Counted from the first letter of the stretch, positions 10,976-25,241 are shown. The stretch: 64,000 nt of DNA from Megamerina dolium (GCA_963854835.1 OY978527.1:42792040-42856039); one strand, 5' to 3'. Numbers and translations: made by a program. Notes: a model not told the origin generated them from the sequence alone.

Positions 10976-13888
10976 TTTTTTTTCTTATCATTTTAGGGGC
11001 ACCTTATGTGTGGTGGCGGTGAATTCAATTGTATAAAAACGTAAATTTTGTAGAGTGGGTTGCTTAAGGAGTAAAATATATGACAAACAGCCAAAGCCAA
11101 TGATATGTCCCATAGATTACTTTTCAAAACGAAGTTTATTCATAAAACTACACAATAAAAATTCAATATGACAGCAAAGCACACCTAGGCATGTGATCGC
11201 ATCTTCTACACTTACCTTCATACCAAAAATTTTATTTTTAACCCATGTTCTAATTAAGGCTTTTTTTTATTTATAGAAACAGTCCAGACAATAAGTCAAT
11301 AAGGATTATAAAGGCGAAAATGAGCAAGTATCATATATAAAGTAAGTAGAAATAAACGAGACTACATTGATCTAGGCTTAAACTCTAGACTGCTGACATT
11401 GATGGTATTAGTAATGGATTCCAAATAAATATATTCTTCAAGATCTTTAACATTTCACAAATACTACCATAGACTGATTGACTGAGGTTACAGATGAACA
11501 AAATTAAATATGAATATTTACATGCATTGTAAATACATTTTACCGATAAACTCTTCAAAATTGATTTTAGACCCATGGTTTCTTTCACAAGTATATTTAT
11601 AAGTCAAAGTAGTCTTTTTTTACCGCTATACACCCTATTGTATATACTTTATGTACTTGTATTGATTACTTGTAGTTGACTGAATGGGTGAGTGTCTATG
11701 ACTGTGTATGCAGGTATCTCTATGAGTTATTGATTGATCACAATTGCATCACTCTTGGTGGTATACTTTCTTGACTAGAGTATACTGCATGTGGCGAGAG
11801 TGTTGCATCATCATTGTCATCATCATCATCATCATAATAATCCTCCTATGAGTGGTGCTTGCTTTTTCCATCAACTTGGTTTATTGAGATGCTACTTTCC
11901 TGCATATACATACGTACGTATACTCATACATATGTATGTATGTGGAGGAAGTATCCGTGAGTACTTACATGTACATGTCGTATATGGATAAAGATACTGA
12001 CAAAGTGAAAAGTGCATGCGACTCTAGTGTTTGCTTATTGTTATTGTATTTCATATAAAACACTCATTCATTCAAGCGCAGAGTCAAAAACAATTGAAGA
12101 CTTGCAAGCAACTCATTTTCTTTCTTTCTCTTGTAGTTTTTTTTTTTTTCTTCCTTCTCCTCACTTTACTTTTATTGTTTGGCATTATTCTGTATTTTTT
12201 ATTACAAAAAAAAAAATACAAAAATAATAAAAACAATAGTGCAAAAGAACAAACAAGCTAGCAAGCAACTGAAGTATAAAAAGAAATAAGTGTACAAGTA
12301 GTACAAATGCTTGCCTGATGTAGGTACACAAGTAGGTACTTTACAAAGAATTGACACATTTTCGAAAAGTAGGTACCTATCACAACTTATTTTCATTATA
12401 AATTTCACACGAATAGCACATAGTTGAGAAAAAAATACACAAGTGTATTAAATTAATTCTTATAAATACCAAGAGCACACGAGAAAGTGCTGAGAAAGTT
12501 GTCTCTGTGGAGTTGGCTTTGTTCTGATTGTTTCATTGGTACATGAATGTATAGACACATGCATTTAGGTGTGAGCACAATGGTTAAAAGGATGGAAGAG
12601 AAATGTAAAATATTTAATTAAAGGTACCTATAATGTACACAAACACCATATACATATGAGAGTTCATATAATTTTTGATTGAGAAGCTTAACAATATTTT
12701 CTCCACATCACTTCAGTACAATATATGTTGAGGTATATCTATTGGCAATATTGATTACTTTATAATTACACACAATAATTACAAATACATCATGTTCAAC
12801 AAATTCGTATATTTACTTTATTTCCTTACCTACACACACATATGAATATTGAGTTGCTCTCTCTGTTAAAACTTCTCTATAAATTTCCTATGAATATAAA
12901 AGCGCATCTGTAATATAATTCTTTTACTCTCGTTCACCTTTTATCTTACTCTCGCATTCACTCAGTTCATTTTATTTACCTTCATGATTTAATTTCAATT
13001 TTAAACTTGTCCACTTTCCACACACAAATTCTTATTGTTCTTAAAAGTTTCACATTACGAACACGAATAAAATGCAAGTTATATTCATTTAACATGATTC
13101 GGGTGTGTATTCTTGTATCACATACACATATACACAAATATACCAATGTCTGCCCTACCTTACTATTAAATTACTACCGACTCTATCAACTACCTTCGAC
13201 ATATCTGAATAAGAACAACTCTGATAGACACACCTTCTTCGAGTGAATTCAAATAGTAAAAGTACTTATTTAAAAAGAAAATAAATAATTTGTTTTTCCT
13301 ACGTAAACCATTTCAAATGTAGAGCATACAAATACTCTAGTGTATAAGTACTTACATATATATACTACCTTATTTACAATACATACACATATATAAGATA
13401 ATTTATTTTAAATCTATTTTAACAAGAGGAAATTTGCAAATTTATTGAAGCATCATTTCATCCATCAAAAGGTACAAGTACTCGTATGTAAATCACATAA
13501 AACTATAATGTTTAGTGGAAAACTTAAAATAATGATTTATTGACCCTAGAGTCAATTGTTGCAAAATATTGTAAGTATTTTATATTGAGAAAAGAGATTT
13601 TTGTTTTTGTTTTCATAATATTTGTTTTTATGTTCCATATATTTACATACCAGCATGTTTATTTTGATTGCAAGAATCTCGTTGCGTAGCACTCAGTCAC
13701 CCAAATTATCTCCCAGTCTTGCTACTTGCGTTGCATTCAAAAAGGACTACAAAAAAAACTTTCTTAGTAGGCTGCTAGATAGATAGATTCTTTATAAGTA
13801 TAATGTCCATGAACATTTTATATGCCTGTTCCCATTTGCTGGATCTACAATTTATGGTCTCCATTCCTAAGTTTACAAAACTTATTCT
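10976..13888. other. AT-rich spacer with simple repeats
   Basis: No gene. A (CAT)n tract at about 11806-11841 creates a histidine-rich frame that I do not regard as a gene. T- and A-runs lie near 12130-12220. Confidence 0.5.
11806..11841 (+). repeat. (CAT)n microsatellite
   Basis: About ten CAT units with minor interruptions. Confidence 0.85.
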
Positions 13889-14000
13889 CGAAACGGTCAC
13901 TTTGACCCCTTTTTAAGAGAGTCTAAATAAAATGGTATTTAGGAGGTCACTAGGGGGTTAAAATTTTCTAGAAAATTATTCGCCGAAAAATTTCACTAGC
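13889..14000 (-). repeat. Unnamed dispersed repeat, copy at 13.9 kb
   Basis: On the minus strand this segment matches, with scattered differences, the left arm and centre of the foldback at 25456-25568 (shared blocks AGTGAAATTTT, CCATTTTAT, AAAAGGGGTCAAA, ACCGTTTCG). It has no coding capacity in this copy. I do not recognise the family. Confidence 0.6.
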
Positions 14001-14522
14001 GATATTCTCAGCAAAATCTTTATACAAAGAATTTAAAAGATAGTAAAAGTAAAAAACAAATACGTCGTCCCCTTGAGATATGCAACTTTTTTATACATTC
14101 TTTTATAATTTGTTCATAAAATATAACTTTAGCTTTTTTCGATGGTGACGGTTCGGCACTTGGGACATCAGTCAACCATATGACTCCACGACCAGCCCAA
14201 CTGCTCCTTCTTCAAATTTTTCGTAAGAGAATTAACGGATTAAATGTTCTACAAAAATATCCCTCGAGACATTTTATTATGCGACTATATAAATCTAAAT
14301 ATTGTGCAGAATAAACTTTGAAATAAATATGATATCAGCTAACTCCCTCTCGATTGACAATGATCCAAAAGCATAAACTGTATTTATTTCTGGTGTTTTG
14401 GATATTCCTTGTGTGAGTCGATTCAGGCCTTGATATGAGTATGATGATGAATTGGAATAGGGCACCCATCTTCTAATATTTTATAGTATCATTAGTATCT
14501 TTGAAATCGTTATAAGCAAAGG
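14001..14522. other. Spacer before the retrotransposon tail
   Basis: Apart from the repeat arm noted separately, nothing is recognised; reverse transcriptase remnants are not visible here. Confidence 0.4.
14225..14278 (+). repeat. Diverged arm of the same unnamed repeat
   Basis: Shares AGAGAATTAACGGATTAAA, ATGTTCTA and CCCTCGAGA-like blocks with the right arm at 25570-25625. It has the same orientation as the arm at 13945-14000. Confidence 0.4.
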
Positions 14523-15345
14523 AGAAGCATGGAGGAAAGATTCAATCACCTTCAAGCAAGGCTCACAAGTCTGGTACACGGACGGATCGAAGCTAGAAAA
14601 TGGTGGAACTGGAACAATTTTCCAAGCGGAAGTTCATGCCATTGAAATATGCATGCGGGAGTGTCTTCGAAGTAAGATGCAAGGATCCCACATTTATATA
14701 TTATCAGATAGCCAAGCTGCTTTAAAAGCTCTTCAATCTTTCACAATCACCTCTAAATTAGTAGATGAATGTCTCAGCCTTCTAAATAAACTAGGAAACC
14801 TAAATACTGTAGTATTGAGGTGGATACCTGGCCATGAAGGACACGAGGAGAACGAAATAGCTGATAAACTAGTCAAAATAGACGCTAAAAGGCCCCTGAT
14901 CGGCCCTGAACCCGTCTGTGAATTGGCTACATGCCACGCCAAAGAGGTTATCGGGAAGTGGAAGGAAAAGAAACTTGCAGGCCACTGACTTAATACTGCA
15001 GGGCAGCATTAAGCAAAACAATTCCTAATCCCAAATAAAGGGATATCTAAAAAGATACTCACGTTTGGTACAGCTGACCTACGTATTCTTTGTGGTTATT
15101 TCACAGGCCACTGAAGCCTCAGATACCACTTAAACAAGTTATATCTATCTGACACGGATGTCTGCAGATTCTGCAACTTAAACATGGACAGCTCAGAGCA
15201 CATTCTCTGTGAATGTCAGGCTCTTGGCAGATAAAGACTAAACCACTTTGGTGATAGTACAGTGCCACCATATAAATTGTGGAATAACAAACTCAACAAA
15301 GTGCTGAAATTTATTATACATACAGTACATAAGGGTCTGTTAATA
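14523..15345 (+). pseudogene. 3' end of a non-LTR retrotransposon ORF2 (RNase H and zinc knuckle)
   Basis: The open frame gives a RNase H1 domain that would degrade the RNA strand during retrotransposition. Acidic residues are visible in WYTDGSK, FQAEVHAI, LSDSQAALKAL and ENEIADKL, with WIPGHEGH before the last. About 25 residues between DGSK and FQAE are missing compared with the family. After the stop at 14986, a frame change leads to KQFLIPNKGISKK, LRILCGYFTGH and a CCHC knuckle (CRFCNLNMDSSEHILCEC), then a degenerate end near 15345 followed by a TAA-rich tail, as in I-type elements. It is truncated at the 5' side with no reverse transcriptase, and is inactive. Confidence 0.8.
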
Positions 15346-18300
15346 AAAATAATAATCATTAGTATCCACGAGTTCAGGACTTGTATGGATCACCAATAAT
15401 ATTGATGCACTGATCAAAGAGGCACAGTTTAACATCTCACAACATCTCAGACAATCAAATTTAAATGTCCTAAATTTTTTATTTTACATGTATTCTGAAA
15501 ATTTTAGCATACAGATGATCCTATTATGTTCATAACAATCGAATACAATCTCATAATCATACTTGTAGACATTAATTCAGTCATTTTTTATAAATATGAA
15601 ATAAATGTAAACATTGTCGATAAGCAACTTTTAATGAATGCCATCTCAAGATGTGCACACCACTGTAACAAGAAAATGAAAATAAAAAGAACCCATCTGA
15701 TGATAACAATTACTGCAGAACTGAAAATGAACGAAAAGTTTACCTATTTAAATGTTTAAGAAGAATAACTATAGCTACTATTACAATCACTCAACTTTAG
15801 TGCTGCTAGCGAAAGGTAAAACTTTATGTTAAAGTTTGTAAAAATAAATAATAAATTGTCGCATGACTCAGAAAAACAAATACATTGTAGCTGCGGATAG
15901 GTCAGTGCAGTAATTAAAAATACGAAAAACGAAGAACCTATGAAAACCAACTTGTGAATAAGTAAATATTTATTATGACCATATTGAAGGGATTTTTACG
16001 TAGCTGCTTTAACCAAACACGTATAACTTCACAAATTTAAATATGGGTTTCACATATCGAGGTGCATTTATTTTTTAAGGATAATTAATAGATGTCCTAC
16101 ATGGACATTTCACATATGGATATATCAATGACTTTAATTTTAATTAAATGTTACTCATACGCACGTATGCCCCTTTCAATAAGAAAGTTTTCTGCAATAC
16201 AAACTGAATTAAACATTTCAATAAAGTTACACTTTGCATACATTTTGCATTTAGCAACTACAATATGCACAGTTTTATACTCACACATCTGAAACTACGT
16301 AACAAGTAATGAAAATTGTTGCGAAATGAACAGGTGTTACCTGTGTGCATATGTGTGGTAAACCAATCTCTCCGACGACGACGGTAATGACGATGATGCT
16401 GACGCTTTGTGGGTCGACAATGGCTGATTTTGAGTTAAGATGATTTAATAATGGTAACGGCAAAAAGTAATTGTAGTTACTCAAATGATCACTATATACA
16501 ATATTTTTTTTTTCTCTCTCTTTTGTTGGACTCGTCTGAACTATATGTTGAGTTTTTATTCATTTAATCGTGTGAAACTCACATAAAATGTTTTGCTAAA
16601 GGGTAAAAATGTTTAAATACGAATACAAAAAAAAATATTGATAAATGTATACTCACACACCTGTACATATTTACATAAAAAACAATAAACTTGTTTTGAG
16701 CAACTTTCACCTATAATCATAGTAGGTATCTGCCACATGTAGAGCTGCACACGGACAATGACGACCACATAAAAGTTTTTCAATTAAGTGTAACGATATA
16801 TACTGGATGCATGGACAATAAATGGCATGCTATAAATACCTTCACACACTAAGTATTCACCGCCACTAACTCATAATAGTATTTACTGCAAGAACTGTTG
16901 AACTTTCCAGAGGCAGAGCTACACTATATATCGTTTAAGAAGATGACTGTTGTACAGAAAAACATAGAACTGCATGCTTACGTCATGTGAATGTGAACAT
17001 AGAAATGCAATAAGCCGTAGTAATGAACTGCATCGATTGTCTCCGCATCAGTACGGCTGTATTTATTGCCATGGTTGTGTTATTATTCACTTAATTGCAC
17101 ACAAAAATTAACACATTGTCAGCGATGTAATCCTGAATGTTAATGATGCGGTGGTTGCCAACAGCTCAACAACAGCTAAAAGTACAGCATATATACAATA
17201 CAATCAGAATAACATAAAAGTAATCCATTTCTTCAATTATATCTCACTCTCTCTCTGTCTCTCTCTCCCTCTCTCTCTGTTTCTCTGTCACCCCATTGAC
17301 TATAATGTGTATAAGAGTATATGTTAGCATATGTGAATGCATGTAATTACGTGTTAAAAATGTTAAGAGATTCCATTTTAAATATTTTCCTATTATAAAT
17401 GTATATGGTCGAGTATGTACTCCAACATAAGTACAAGTACTTATGTATAATATTTCATACAACACTCTGGTATTAAATAACAAAAAGAAAATACATATGT
17501 ATGAAGTGTTCCCACTTATTCTTTTTCGCTGAAACTGAAAAAGTAGAGTGGACAAGTGGAGTGGAGTGTAGAAGCATTGCTACTCATTCGCAGCAATATT
17601 TCACACTCTAATATATTGCATTCATTCCATTAATAGTACATTTAATAATTATGAAATGACATGATGATATCGTAAACTTCATAAAACAATAGTCATCCTT
17701 TCCTTTGCTCACATTATGCCATATATATATGTACTTTATATATATATTAAGTACTTAATGGTGGGCCATAGTGGAGAAAAGTGTTGTAGTATACTATATT
17801 TAAAAAAAAGGAATAAGTTTTATTTATACATAAATCTGTAAAACAATGCATTTGCAACATTTTTATTTAAAAATAAAAAATATGAAAAATTTTACTTCCA
17901 TTATAGCAAAGCTTAGCCACCCTGCACAATGAAAATTACATATACTTTCGCAAGGAACTAGGAGTGGTTTTTATCCGATAGTGCTCATTTGCTAACTTAC
18001 ATTTCGTTACATTTTTTCAAATAAAAATCATGTATTCAGAGTTTCAGTCCGTTATATAGCAATTTTGAGCATGATCGCTTAATAATTACGGCAATTATCG
18101 TAGGAACTCACAGACAGAAAATCAACTCTGCGATTGATTTAGAATAATAATACATATAAGATTTTTTCTCATATCTGTTACTTTTCTCTTTTAGCAGTTA
18201 CAAATAGAAGCACAAACTCAATGAACCTACTCCTGATTCATTCACTGAGTGCAGACTATAAAAATATTAAAGGAATCCAATAGGAAAGTAATAAGATTAT

Positions 18301-18390
18301 AAATAGAATGCTGACGGTTCATCTTATATTGTCAAGTCATTAAATGTTAGAAACAATTCATCTTGCCTTCATATTCACCAACTACGCGGA
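15346..18390. other. AT-rich spacer with simple repeats
   Basis: No gene recognised. Contains the CT-rich tract listed separately and short TA-rich dyads near 17720-17750. Confidence 0.5.
17242..17288 (+). repeat. (CT)n-rich microsatellite
   Basis: Interrupted CT/TC repeat. On the minus strand it encodes a spurious Arg-Glu run. Confidence 0.85.
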
Positions 18391-18906
18391 CCGACAATTA
18401 TGTATTAAGACTGCCTCTAGAAAACACAATTAAAACACGATATCTGCTAATTTTTCGGTATATTTATTCGAAATATTCCCCTCCTGATTCAATACACTTG
18501 TTACATCGATTTAATAGTGATTCAAGCACGTGTTCCAGCTCATTTTTCGGAATTGCCTCCAGTGCCCTCGTCGAAGCCTGTTGTATGGTCTGAATATCAT
18601 CAAAAAAGCATCCTTTCAACTTCAATTATAGTTTTGGGAACAAAAAGAAGTCGTACGGTGCCAAATCAGGTGAATACGGCGGGTGATTCAACACACAGAC
18701 CTGATTCCGAGCCCAAAATTGACGAACAATGAGTGCTGTGTGACTTTTTTCACTCTTTGCTCCATGTTAAAATTTCAATATCAAACGAACACGTGTTTTG
18801 TAAAATGAATGTCAATAAACATTAAATGTCAACCAAATGCCATAAAATTTTTACAGTTAGTAGAGGAAGGTTGAAGCTTCAAAACATATTTGTCACACCT
18901 TGTATA
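18391..18906 (-). mobile_element. Mariner deletion derivative, copy 1
   Basis: A non-autonomous remnant of the same mariner family as 41832-42368. On the minus strand it starts with a diverged inverted terminal repeat (ACAAGGTGTGACAAATATG), runs through a conserved leader to an ATG (MEQRVK), then jumps to SHTALIVRQFWARNQVC, keeps NHPPYSPDL and the C-terminal segment, and ends near 18392 in the opposite repeat (GTCTTAATACATAATTGTCG). The first nine bases of that end are replaced. The deletion removes the DNA-binding domain and the first two catalytic aspartates. The frame is also disrupted by a stop, so it cannot make transposase. Confidence 0.75.
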
Positions 18907-21900
18907 TCTATACAAAGAAAGACAACATTGCATGATCCAACAGGCTATAATGATGATTCACTCAGCAATTTCATATATCATCCAACAACGCATCTTTCAT
19001 CCATCCGTCATTTTTATACGGATATTTCTGGAAAATATTTTACACATAATTACATGAAAATGTACATAATTGTTCTAGTGTGATTGTGTATTCCTTGCAT
19101 CTGCTGACATTCTGAATATTTACTGGTCTAACCGTAAATATATATACCATATTTTATGTAAAGAAAATACTTAGAATTCTGATTCGGATGTTATCATATA
19201 GTAAAGCGTAAATTAGTCGAACTATAATCCATTAATCTCATCGTTATATTTACAAAAATTGATTATAATAAAATCGACTTTCAGAACGTAAGCAATTTTA
19301 TTTCAATTATATATGACGTATTTCCTGCATATGGCCTTATTCCAAGTCAGTTTTCAATGTGTCTTTCAGCCTAATGAATATCAATATGATACTAGACTGA
19401 AAAGTAAATAATAAAAGATGCAAATAGAAAATAAGACTCGAAATGAAGTCAAACTAGATTTACAATATACCGAAATAAGTAAAATGTGTCACTTCCTAAG
19501 AGAGACTTGCTTTGTTTCCGCATTACTAAACTATTCTACACAATATACTACATTACCTTTTTGTACATACATTTCCTTTTTATACTTTGAAATAATAATA
19601 AATAAATGACAAATTCAGTAATAGCACTTAGCATACTAACATCCCAACATCTTGAAACAGCACCATACGATATGCTATATCAGGTAGAGTAGAAAATAAA
19701 GTATTAATGATTCGAGTATTACTTAAATGGACTGAAAATGTCAAAATATATATATTTTCAATATTCATATACCTTATGCGAATGGAATATAAATGTTTGT
19801 CAATTCTGGCTGAATAATGCAGAATTTATATATTCGTCTCACCAGTATTATTGTCTTTTATCTGTGTCATATCTAAATATATGCCCTCATACTACGTCAA
19901 TCTAATACAATGGCAGTCATATGTAGATTCTATTATGGCTATGATATTGTATAATTCATGTTTTCATATCAGCGACAAAAGATTCATTCATGTCTTATGA
20001 TAAATATATATTTTGCATTCATATTTATACATATCATATTTATACATACAAACATATGCCTATATCTCATATATTCAAGCCAATATAAAACAAGTCTAAT
20101 ATTAAAAACAAAAGTATCATGTAAAAGTTGAAAACCTATATAAAATATATTATAATAATATTATACCTGCAAAAATGGTATTAGAATCAACCACTACCAA
20201 CGATTGCCTCAACATTAACATTAGCAAAATCTATACCTCAGCAGCTATACCCAGCAGCAAGACAACATAGCAGCAAAACGAAATATGTTACATATAAAAT
20301 ATACCAGAAGTAAGCAACGAATGTTTTGGTAGCTTGTCTTGGCACCCTCATTGCACATAATCATTTTGCTTCAAACACTAAAAAATGAAAATTCATCGAG
20401 AAAAAAATAGAATTTCATTTTTTGTGAAATTACCATGGGAACGCTTGATTTTTTTGAACATTTAGACAAAAAAAAAAACATTTTAACAAGACTTTTTTCT
20501 TTGTAAGGTTCACGTATTTTATTCTAATTATAATAGATCCAGATATGTCAATGAATCAATGTTTCTAGTGCTCCAAAGTATTCTAAGAATTGTCGCATTA
20601 TTCAGTTTTATAATTTTTATAGTAGGTTACAGAAGAAGAAGAAGAAAAGGACAGGGAGAGAGAGAAAGGTACAGAGCGCGAGAGCCTTTAAATTGTATAA
20701 TGTGAAAAATTAACAAAAACTACTTCTTTTTGTATCTTCACCGACCCATACATATATTTAGGTGCCCATTAAATTGAACAATAATGCCTATAATGTGTAT
20801 GTTTCCTACATCTTGTATTTTTGTTTACGAAATTACCTGTCAAATGTGTCGTCCACGTGATGTGGCAGAGTGCAGTATGTTAACATTATTCATTCACCCT
20901 AACATATGCGACTTTTTAATGGCATTGGCATTTTTGGCGTTTTCGTACGTGAGCTCATTTAAATGAATCACATGACAATTACAGCAAAATATACCACTTA
21001 TGGATTTACGCAAATTTACGTGAACAAAACCTTTATGTAAAACAAATGGTATTTTACATATATTATAATATTATTATTGTTCTTGTTTTGTTTTTTTGTT
21101 ATAAATAAAATTTCACTTAAAATCAAATTTGACACATGGTTGATATTCGTTTTGTTTTTGTTTGACATGCATTTCCGTAATAATGCGATATTTATTACTT
21201 TGTAAATTCTGATTAGATAAGGAAGCCAGCAGAAATCCACATTCATAAGAATAATTCCAGCAAAAATCTCCTATAATAAAAAATCACGTGTATCATGTGT
21301 AATATATGCATAATGTGCATATTCTGGGGATTCATTGAAGTGTATCATTTTGATTTTATTTCAATAGTAATTTGCACGCAAATGCAATTTTATGCTAATA
21401 TTTTATATTAATTAAATTGTATTTACAATAAAGTACAATATATCAATCATACACCTACTTCGTATAGAAACTGGACATATATGAATACAGGGATTTAAGA
21501 AAACATGTTTCTTTAAACCCAATATTATACTATACATTTATATACCATTGGCATACTAATGCACAAATAAGTCATGGTTCTAATAATTATTTAGTGAAAT
21601 TGGATCAAAAACTACTCAGTATATATGGAAATAGTCCTAATCGAAAAAAAATAAAAAGTGATTCATAGTGATCACCAATAAGGCATTTATGAAGTAAAAA
21701 TAATTTGTTAATTACTCACATACGAGGTGTAAAGTCTATTGACACTGAAATACAGAATATAATGTGACACCCATACAGAAAACAGCAGATGTGACAGAGC
21801 AAATCAATAAGCTAAAGTATTTGTTGTCAAATGGGTGATTCAGTTCAGTTTGCTGCATATTTTTGGCATATTTTTGGTATAGCTCTGTTCAAATATCACT

Positions 21901-22060
21901 TTACAGTCCAACATATTTTGCAAAGAGAATACAAATAGCTTTCATTTAACACTTCAAACGTTAAAATATAAATTGTTCCTGTCGAGTCTTTAAACCGCGG
22001 CGTATAGCACAGATGTGCGTAGTACACTTTCAAATTTTCTAGCTAGCAGATACATGTCAC
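18907..22060. other. AT-rich non-coding spacer
   Basis: No gene, RNA gene or known transposon recognised. A purine-rich stretch lies at about 20632-20690. Confidence 0.45.
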
Positions 22061-23229
22061 TATTTATATTTCGGTAATAGCAAATAATAACAAATATTTT
22101 TAAATGAAAACTTTGTTTTTCAAAATATCCTCCATGATGATCAATACACGTTTGCATTTGTTCAAACCATTTGTGATAGTAATTTTTCCATTCCTCTTGA
22201 GATGTGGCAGGGTTTTGGAAGTGTCGCTCGTAAATCATTGACCACGCAGTTTATCTTTGATATTCGGGAACAAGTAGAAGTCAGTGGGTGCCCAATCAGT
22301 GCTATACGGAAGATGAGTCATCAATTCGATGTTTTGACTGAACAAAAATGCACCTTTTTGACGAGATGTGTGAGAGCTCGCATTGTCACGATGGAGAATG
22401 ATTCGTCTTTGGCGGTTGGTTTTGCGAATTTCTCTGAAGACTTTCGGCAAACAAATGGTCGTGCACCACTTAGAACCGTCTTACGTTTTCAGTTGGAACA
22501 ATTGCCACATGACCCATTCGGCCGAAGAAACAGGCGACCATTTGTATCGATGTCCTGATGGCCCGAACAACTTTTGTTGGATTTGGCTTGTCTTGGAACA
22601 CCCACAAGGTCGACTGCTGTTCTGCTGTTTCCGGTTCATACGCATATATCCATAATTCGTCACCCGTCACGATTTTATGCACGTCTTTTGAAGCACCACG
22701 GTCGAACTTTTTAAGCATTTCCTTACACCAATCGATGCGAACCCTTTTTTGAGCTATTGATAAATTGTGGTATATCCAAAGACTGCAAATTTTTTTTTAC
22801 AACTAACTGCTCATGCAAAATCGAATGTATTGAAGTGGAACCTCTATCTCACGATATGTCACATGACGATCTTACATTATGCTGAATCTGCATCAATGTT
22901 TTGTGGCAAAACAACCGATTTTGGACAACCTTCGCGGAATCCGTCGGCGACCGAACTACGACCGTGATTGAATTCACAATACCAGCGATTTACTGTGTTT
23001 TTTGATGGTGCTTTATCGCCATACAAAGAACTGAGTTTATTGACACGTTCTTGTTGAGATCTTACCTTACCGTGAAATTTCCATATTTTGGCCAAATTGA
23101 TTTTCTTAACTCACTGTAAACGAAAAAAACGTTGTGAGCACGTTTCTACTAAAAAATGTCAAACTTTATTATCGTGTTGCCAGATTTTAGCTATTGACAT
23201 AAGTGTTGCCAGATCCCGAAATATAAATA
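22061..23229 (-). mobile_element. Nearly full-length mariner element
   Basis: An element of about 1.17 kb bounded by inverted ends: TATTTATATTTCGG at 22061-22074 and its complement at 23216-23229, with weaker similarity continuing inward. It encloses one degenerate transposase gene. The ends remain recognisable, so a transposase of the same family might once have mobilised it; no clear TA duplication survives. Confidence 0.7.
22110..23095 (-). pseudogene. Mariner (DD34D) transposase, frameshifted
   Basis: Reading from 23095 the pieces follow the whole mariner protein: helix-turn-helix region (YGDKAPSKNTVNRWYCEF, REGCPKSVVLPQNID), a degenerate stretch (SYREIE, WIYHNLSIAQKRVRIDW), the first catalytic block (KIVTGDELWIYAYEPE), VFQDKPNPTKVVRA, MVACFFGRMGHVA, then after a frameshift near 22470 CLPKVFREIRKTNRQRR and the second aspartate (IILHRDNASSHTS). 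The third aspartate is in APTDFYLFP, with 34 residues between the second and third, and the tail is EEWKNYYHKWFEQMQTCIDH. All three catalytic aspartates survive, but at least three frameshifts and stops make it non-functional. Confidence 0.85.
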
Positions 23230-23242
23230 AGTAGTCATAACT

Positions 23243-23451
23243 GCCCGAATTGTCCCAACATGGCTGAAATCGCAGAGCACATAGTCTTCCAGTGCGATTG
23301 CTTTACCGAAGAAAGAAAATCACTTGAGAAGGTCTTGAGATCTCCATTATTCCATACCAACATGATGCAAGAAATGTGCTTATCAGAAGTGAAATGGGAA
23401 GCTGTGAGTATGTTTGCGGCGCAAATCATTCCCTATATTGAATGGGAGTGA
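23243..23451 (+). pseudogene. C-terminal fragment of an R1-type non-LTR retrotransposon
   Basis: The frame CPNCPN...EIAEHIVFQCDCFTEER carries the CCHC-type knuckle found at the C-terminus of R1-clade ORF2 proteins, followed by the characteristic helical tail (MMQEMCLSEVKWEAVSMFA) and a stop at 23449. Only about 70 codons remain, with no RNase H or reverse transcriptase. It starts about 15 bp beyond the right end of the mariner at 23229. Clade assignment is from remembered family motifs. Confidence 0.6.
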
Positions 23452-25241
23452 AGCAAAATAGCAGCGACAGCAATAACATCAGTGCCATCAATAGAAACTG
23501 TACCAACAATAGCTCCGAATGATGATATGCAAATCGGCGCTACCAATTGACGTAACTCACGGTGCTATCAACCGCACTACACACGATGCAAGCGATCACA
23601 ACATATAATAGTGGCAGTAATTTGAAGTATTCCATATTTTTCCTTCTTTTTGTATATTACAATTTAATAGCAAAATTTTAATTGACACAATCTGAATATG
23701 ATCATCATATATGAAATAAACCAATATTAAAATTTCGACATATGTATTCCCATATGCATAAAATGAATTTACTTGTACATGCTACAATGAGAACCCTTAA
23801 AATTGTATACAGCAATAATAAGTGATACTCGTAAATGAAACATACCAAATAGCAGGAGATGTAAAAAAGTATGAAAAATACAAATTATTGCAACCGAGGA
23901 CAACAACAAGAAAAATGCGCCACCACATACATACCACAAAGCACATTAATTATTTTTCACATTTTAATTTGCACAATTTATGATGCAAAATTGTTCAACT
24001 CAGATTTAAAATGGAAGAGGCCTCTTTTTCGCCGTGCATATTCAAAAATTCACAATTCGTATGTATACATTTAACCACAATGACACAACAAGAATAATAC
24101 AAAATATGATAAAACTTTGGCAATTTCTTTATATTTCGATTTTTCATATAAATTTTCACATTTTTATTAATACCTCTGTAGAATAATGTAGATATGTAGA
24201 TTTGTACCTACATATATATGCGCATGTATTCCATGTGTCGTTTTTTGTTTTAATTAAATTCTACGGCACTGAGGAATTAAACACATAAATTACGTGTCTG
24301 TGTATATGGCAATACGTAATTGTATACCTGTCGTGCATACTCATATATGGTACATATTCGTTCTATTATTACAGTGACTCACATATTAAATCGTATAATT
24401 TACGCAAACGGTGAGATGTGATATTTTAACTATAGGTACTTGTTGGAATTCTTCGCTAAAAAAATTTATCTCCACCAACGAATGAAGCCTTTTTAATAGT
24501 GATTCCCCAAATATTCCGACCTTTAAGATAATCATTTGTGAGATGTACCATGAGCAGTATCCATTGATATATTATTTAGTACTAGGAATAAATAAAGGAT
24601 TAAAAACTAGTGTACATATCAAATAACATACAATCGCATAACATATAGAATATCGCCAATGAATTTTCATACAATTTCGCAGAGGCTCTCTGTTAATAAT
24701 AATCAGGATATAAACGAAATGAATGAATAATTTTTTATACTAAAAGAGATTTCTGAGTCACTGTACATTTGTATCATTTAACAAATTAAATGGCATGAAA
24801 CAAATGAACAGAAAACAAAAGAACAGTCACATGCATGATCGGTAACGTTATTGCTGGATAATTGAAGTATTTTTAAAATGTGAGCTCCTTAATGGAATTA
24901 TATGTTATTTTCACACGTTATTGTTTTTTGTCTTTTAAATTGAGCTGAAATATATTACAGAATACCAACGAAATATTAATATAGACAACAATATACAACA
25001 GATGTGCTTCATCCTATGTACATGCGTATTTAGCTATCAGCGATAGTTAAGTATATATGGCAAAACAACAACAAAATGCAAGACATAGTATGCAGCTGTA
25101 GAAGCTTCAATTTAGAAGAAAAATATAGTTTTACAACAAAAATATAGAAATACAAACAATCAGAATTTATTCTATTTTGAATTTAATATAGACTTATTAC
25201 ACTATGAAACAATTTCAGGGTCATTGTCTGTGTAGACATAT
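23452..25241. other. AT-rich spacer
   Basis: The first 100-150 bases may be 3' untranslated sequence of the R1-like fragment. Nothing else is recognised. Confidence 0.45.

Noticed and set aside
10741..11022. Conserved frames in the modular elements (such as the one starting MVSHAHFLYSSHT) repeated in several copies
   Set aside because: They are shared only because the DNA is repeated; frames occur on both strands, no motif is recognisable, and module differences are not codon-like.
11791..11991. Histidine-rich ORF
   Set aside because: Produced by the (CAT)n microsatellite at 11806-11841.
17244..17555. 103-codon frame with Arg-Glu repeats
   Set aside because: Its C-terminal part is the translation of the CT-rich tract; the remainder has no recognisable feature.
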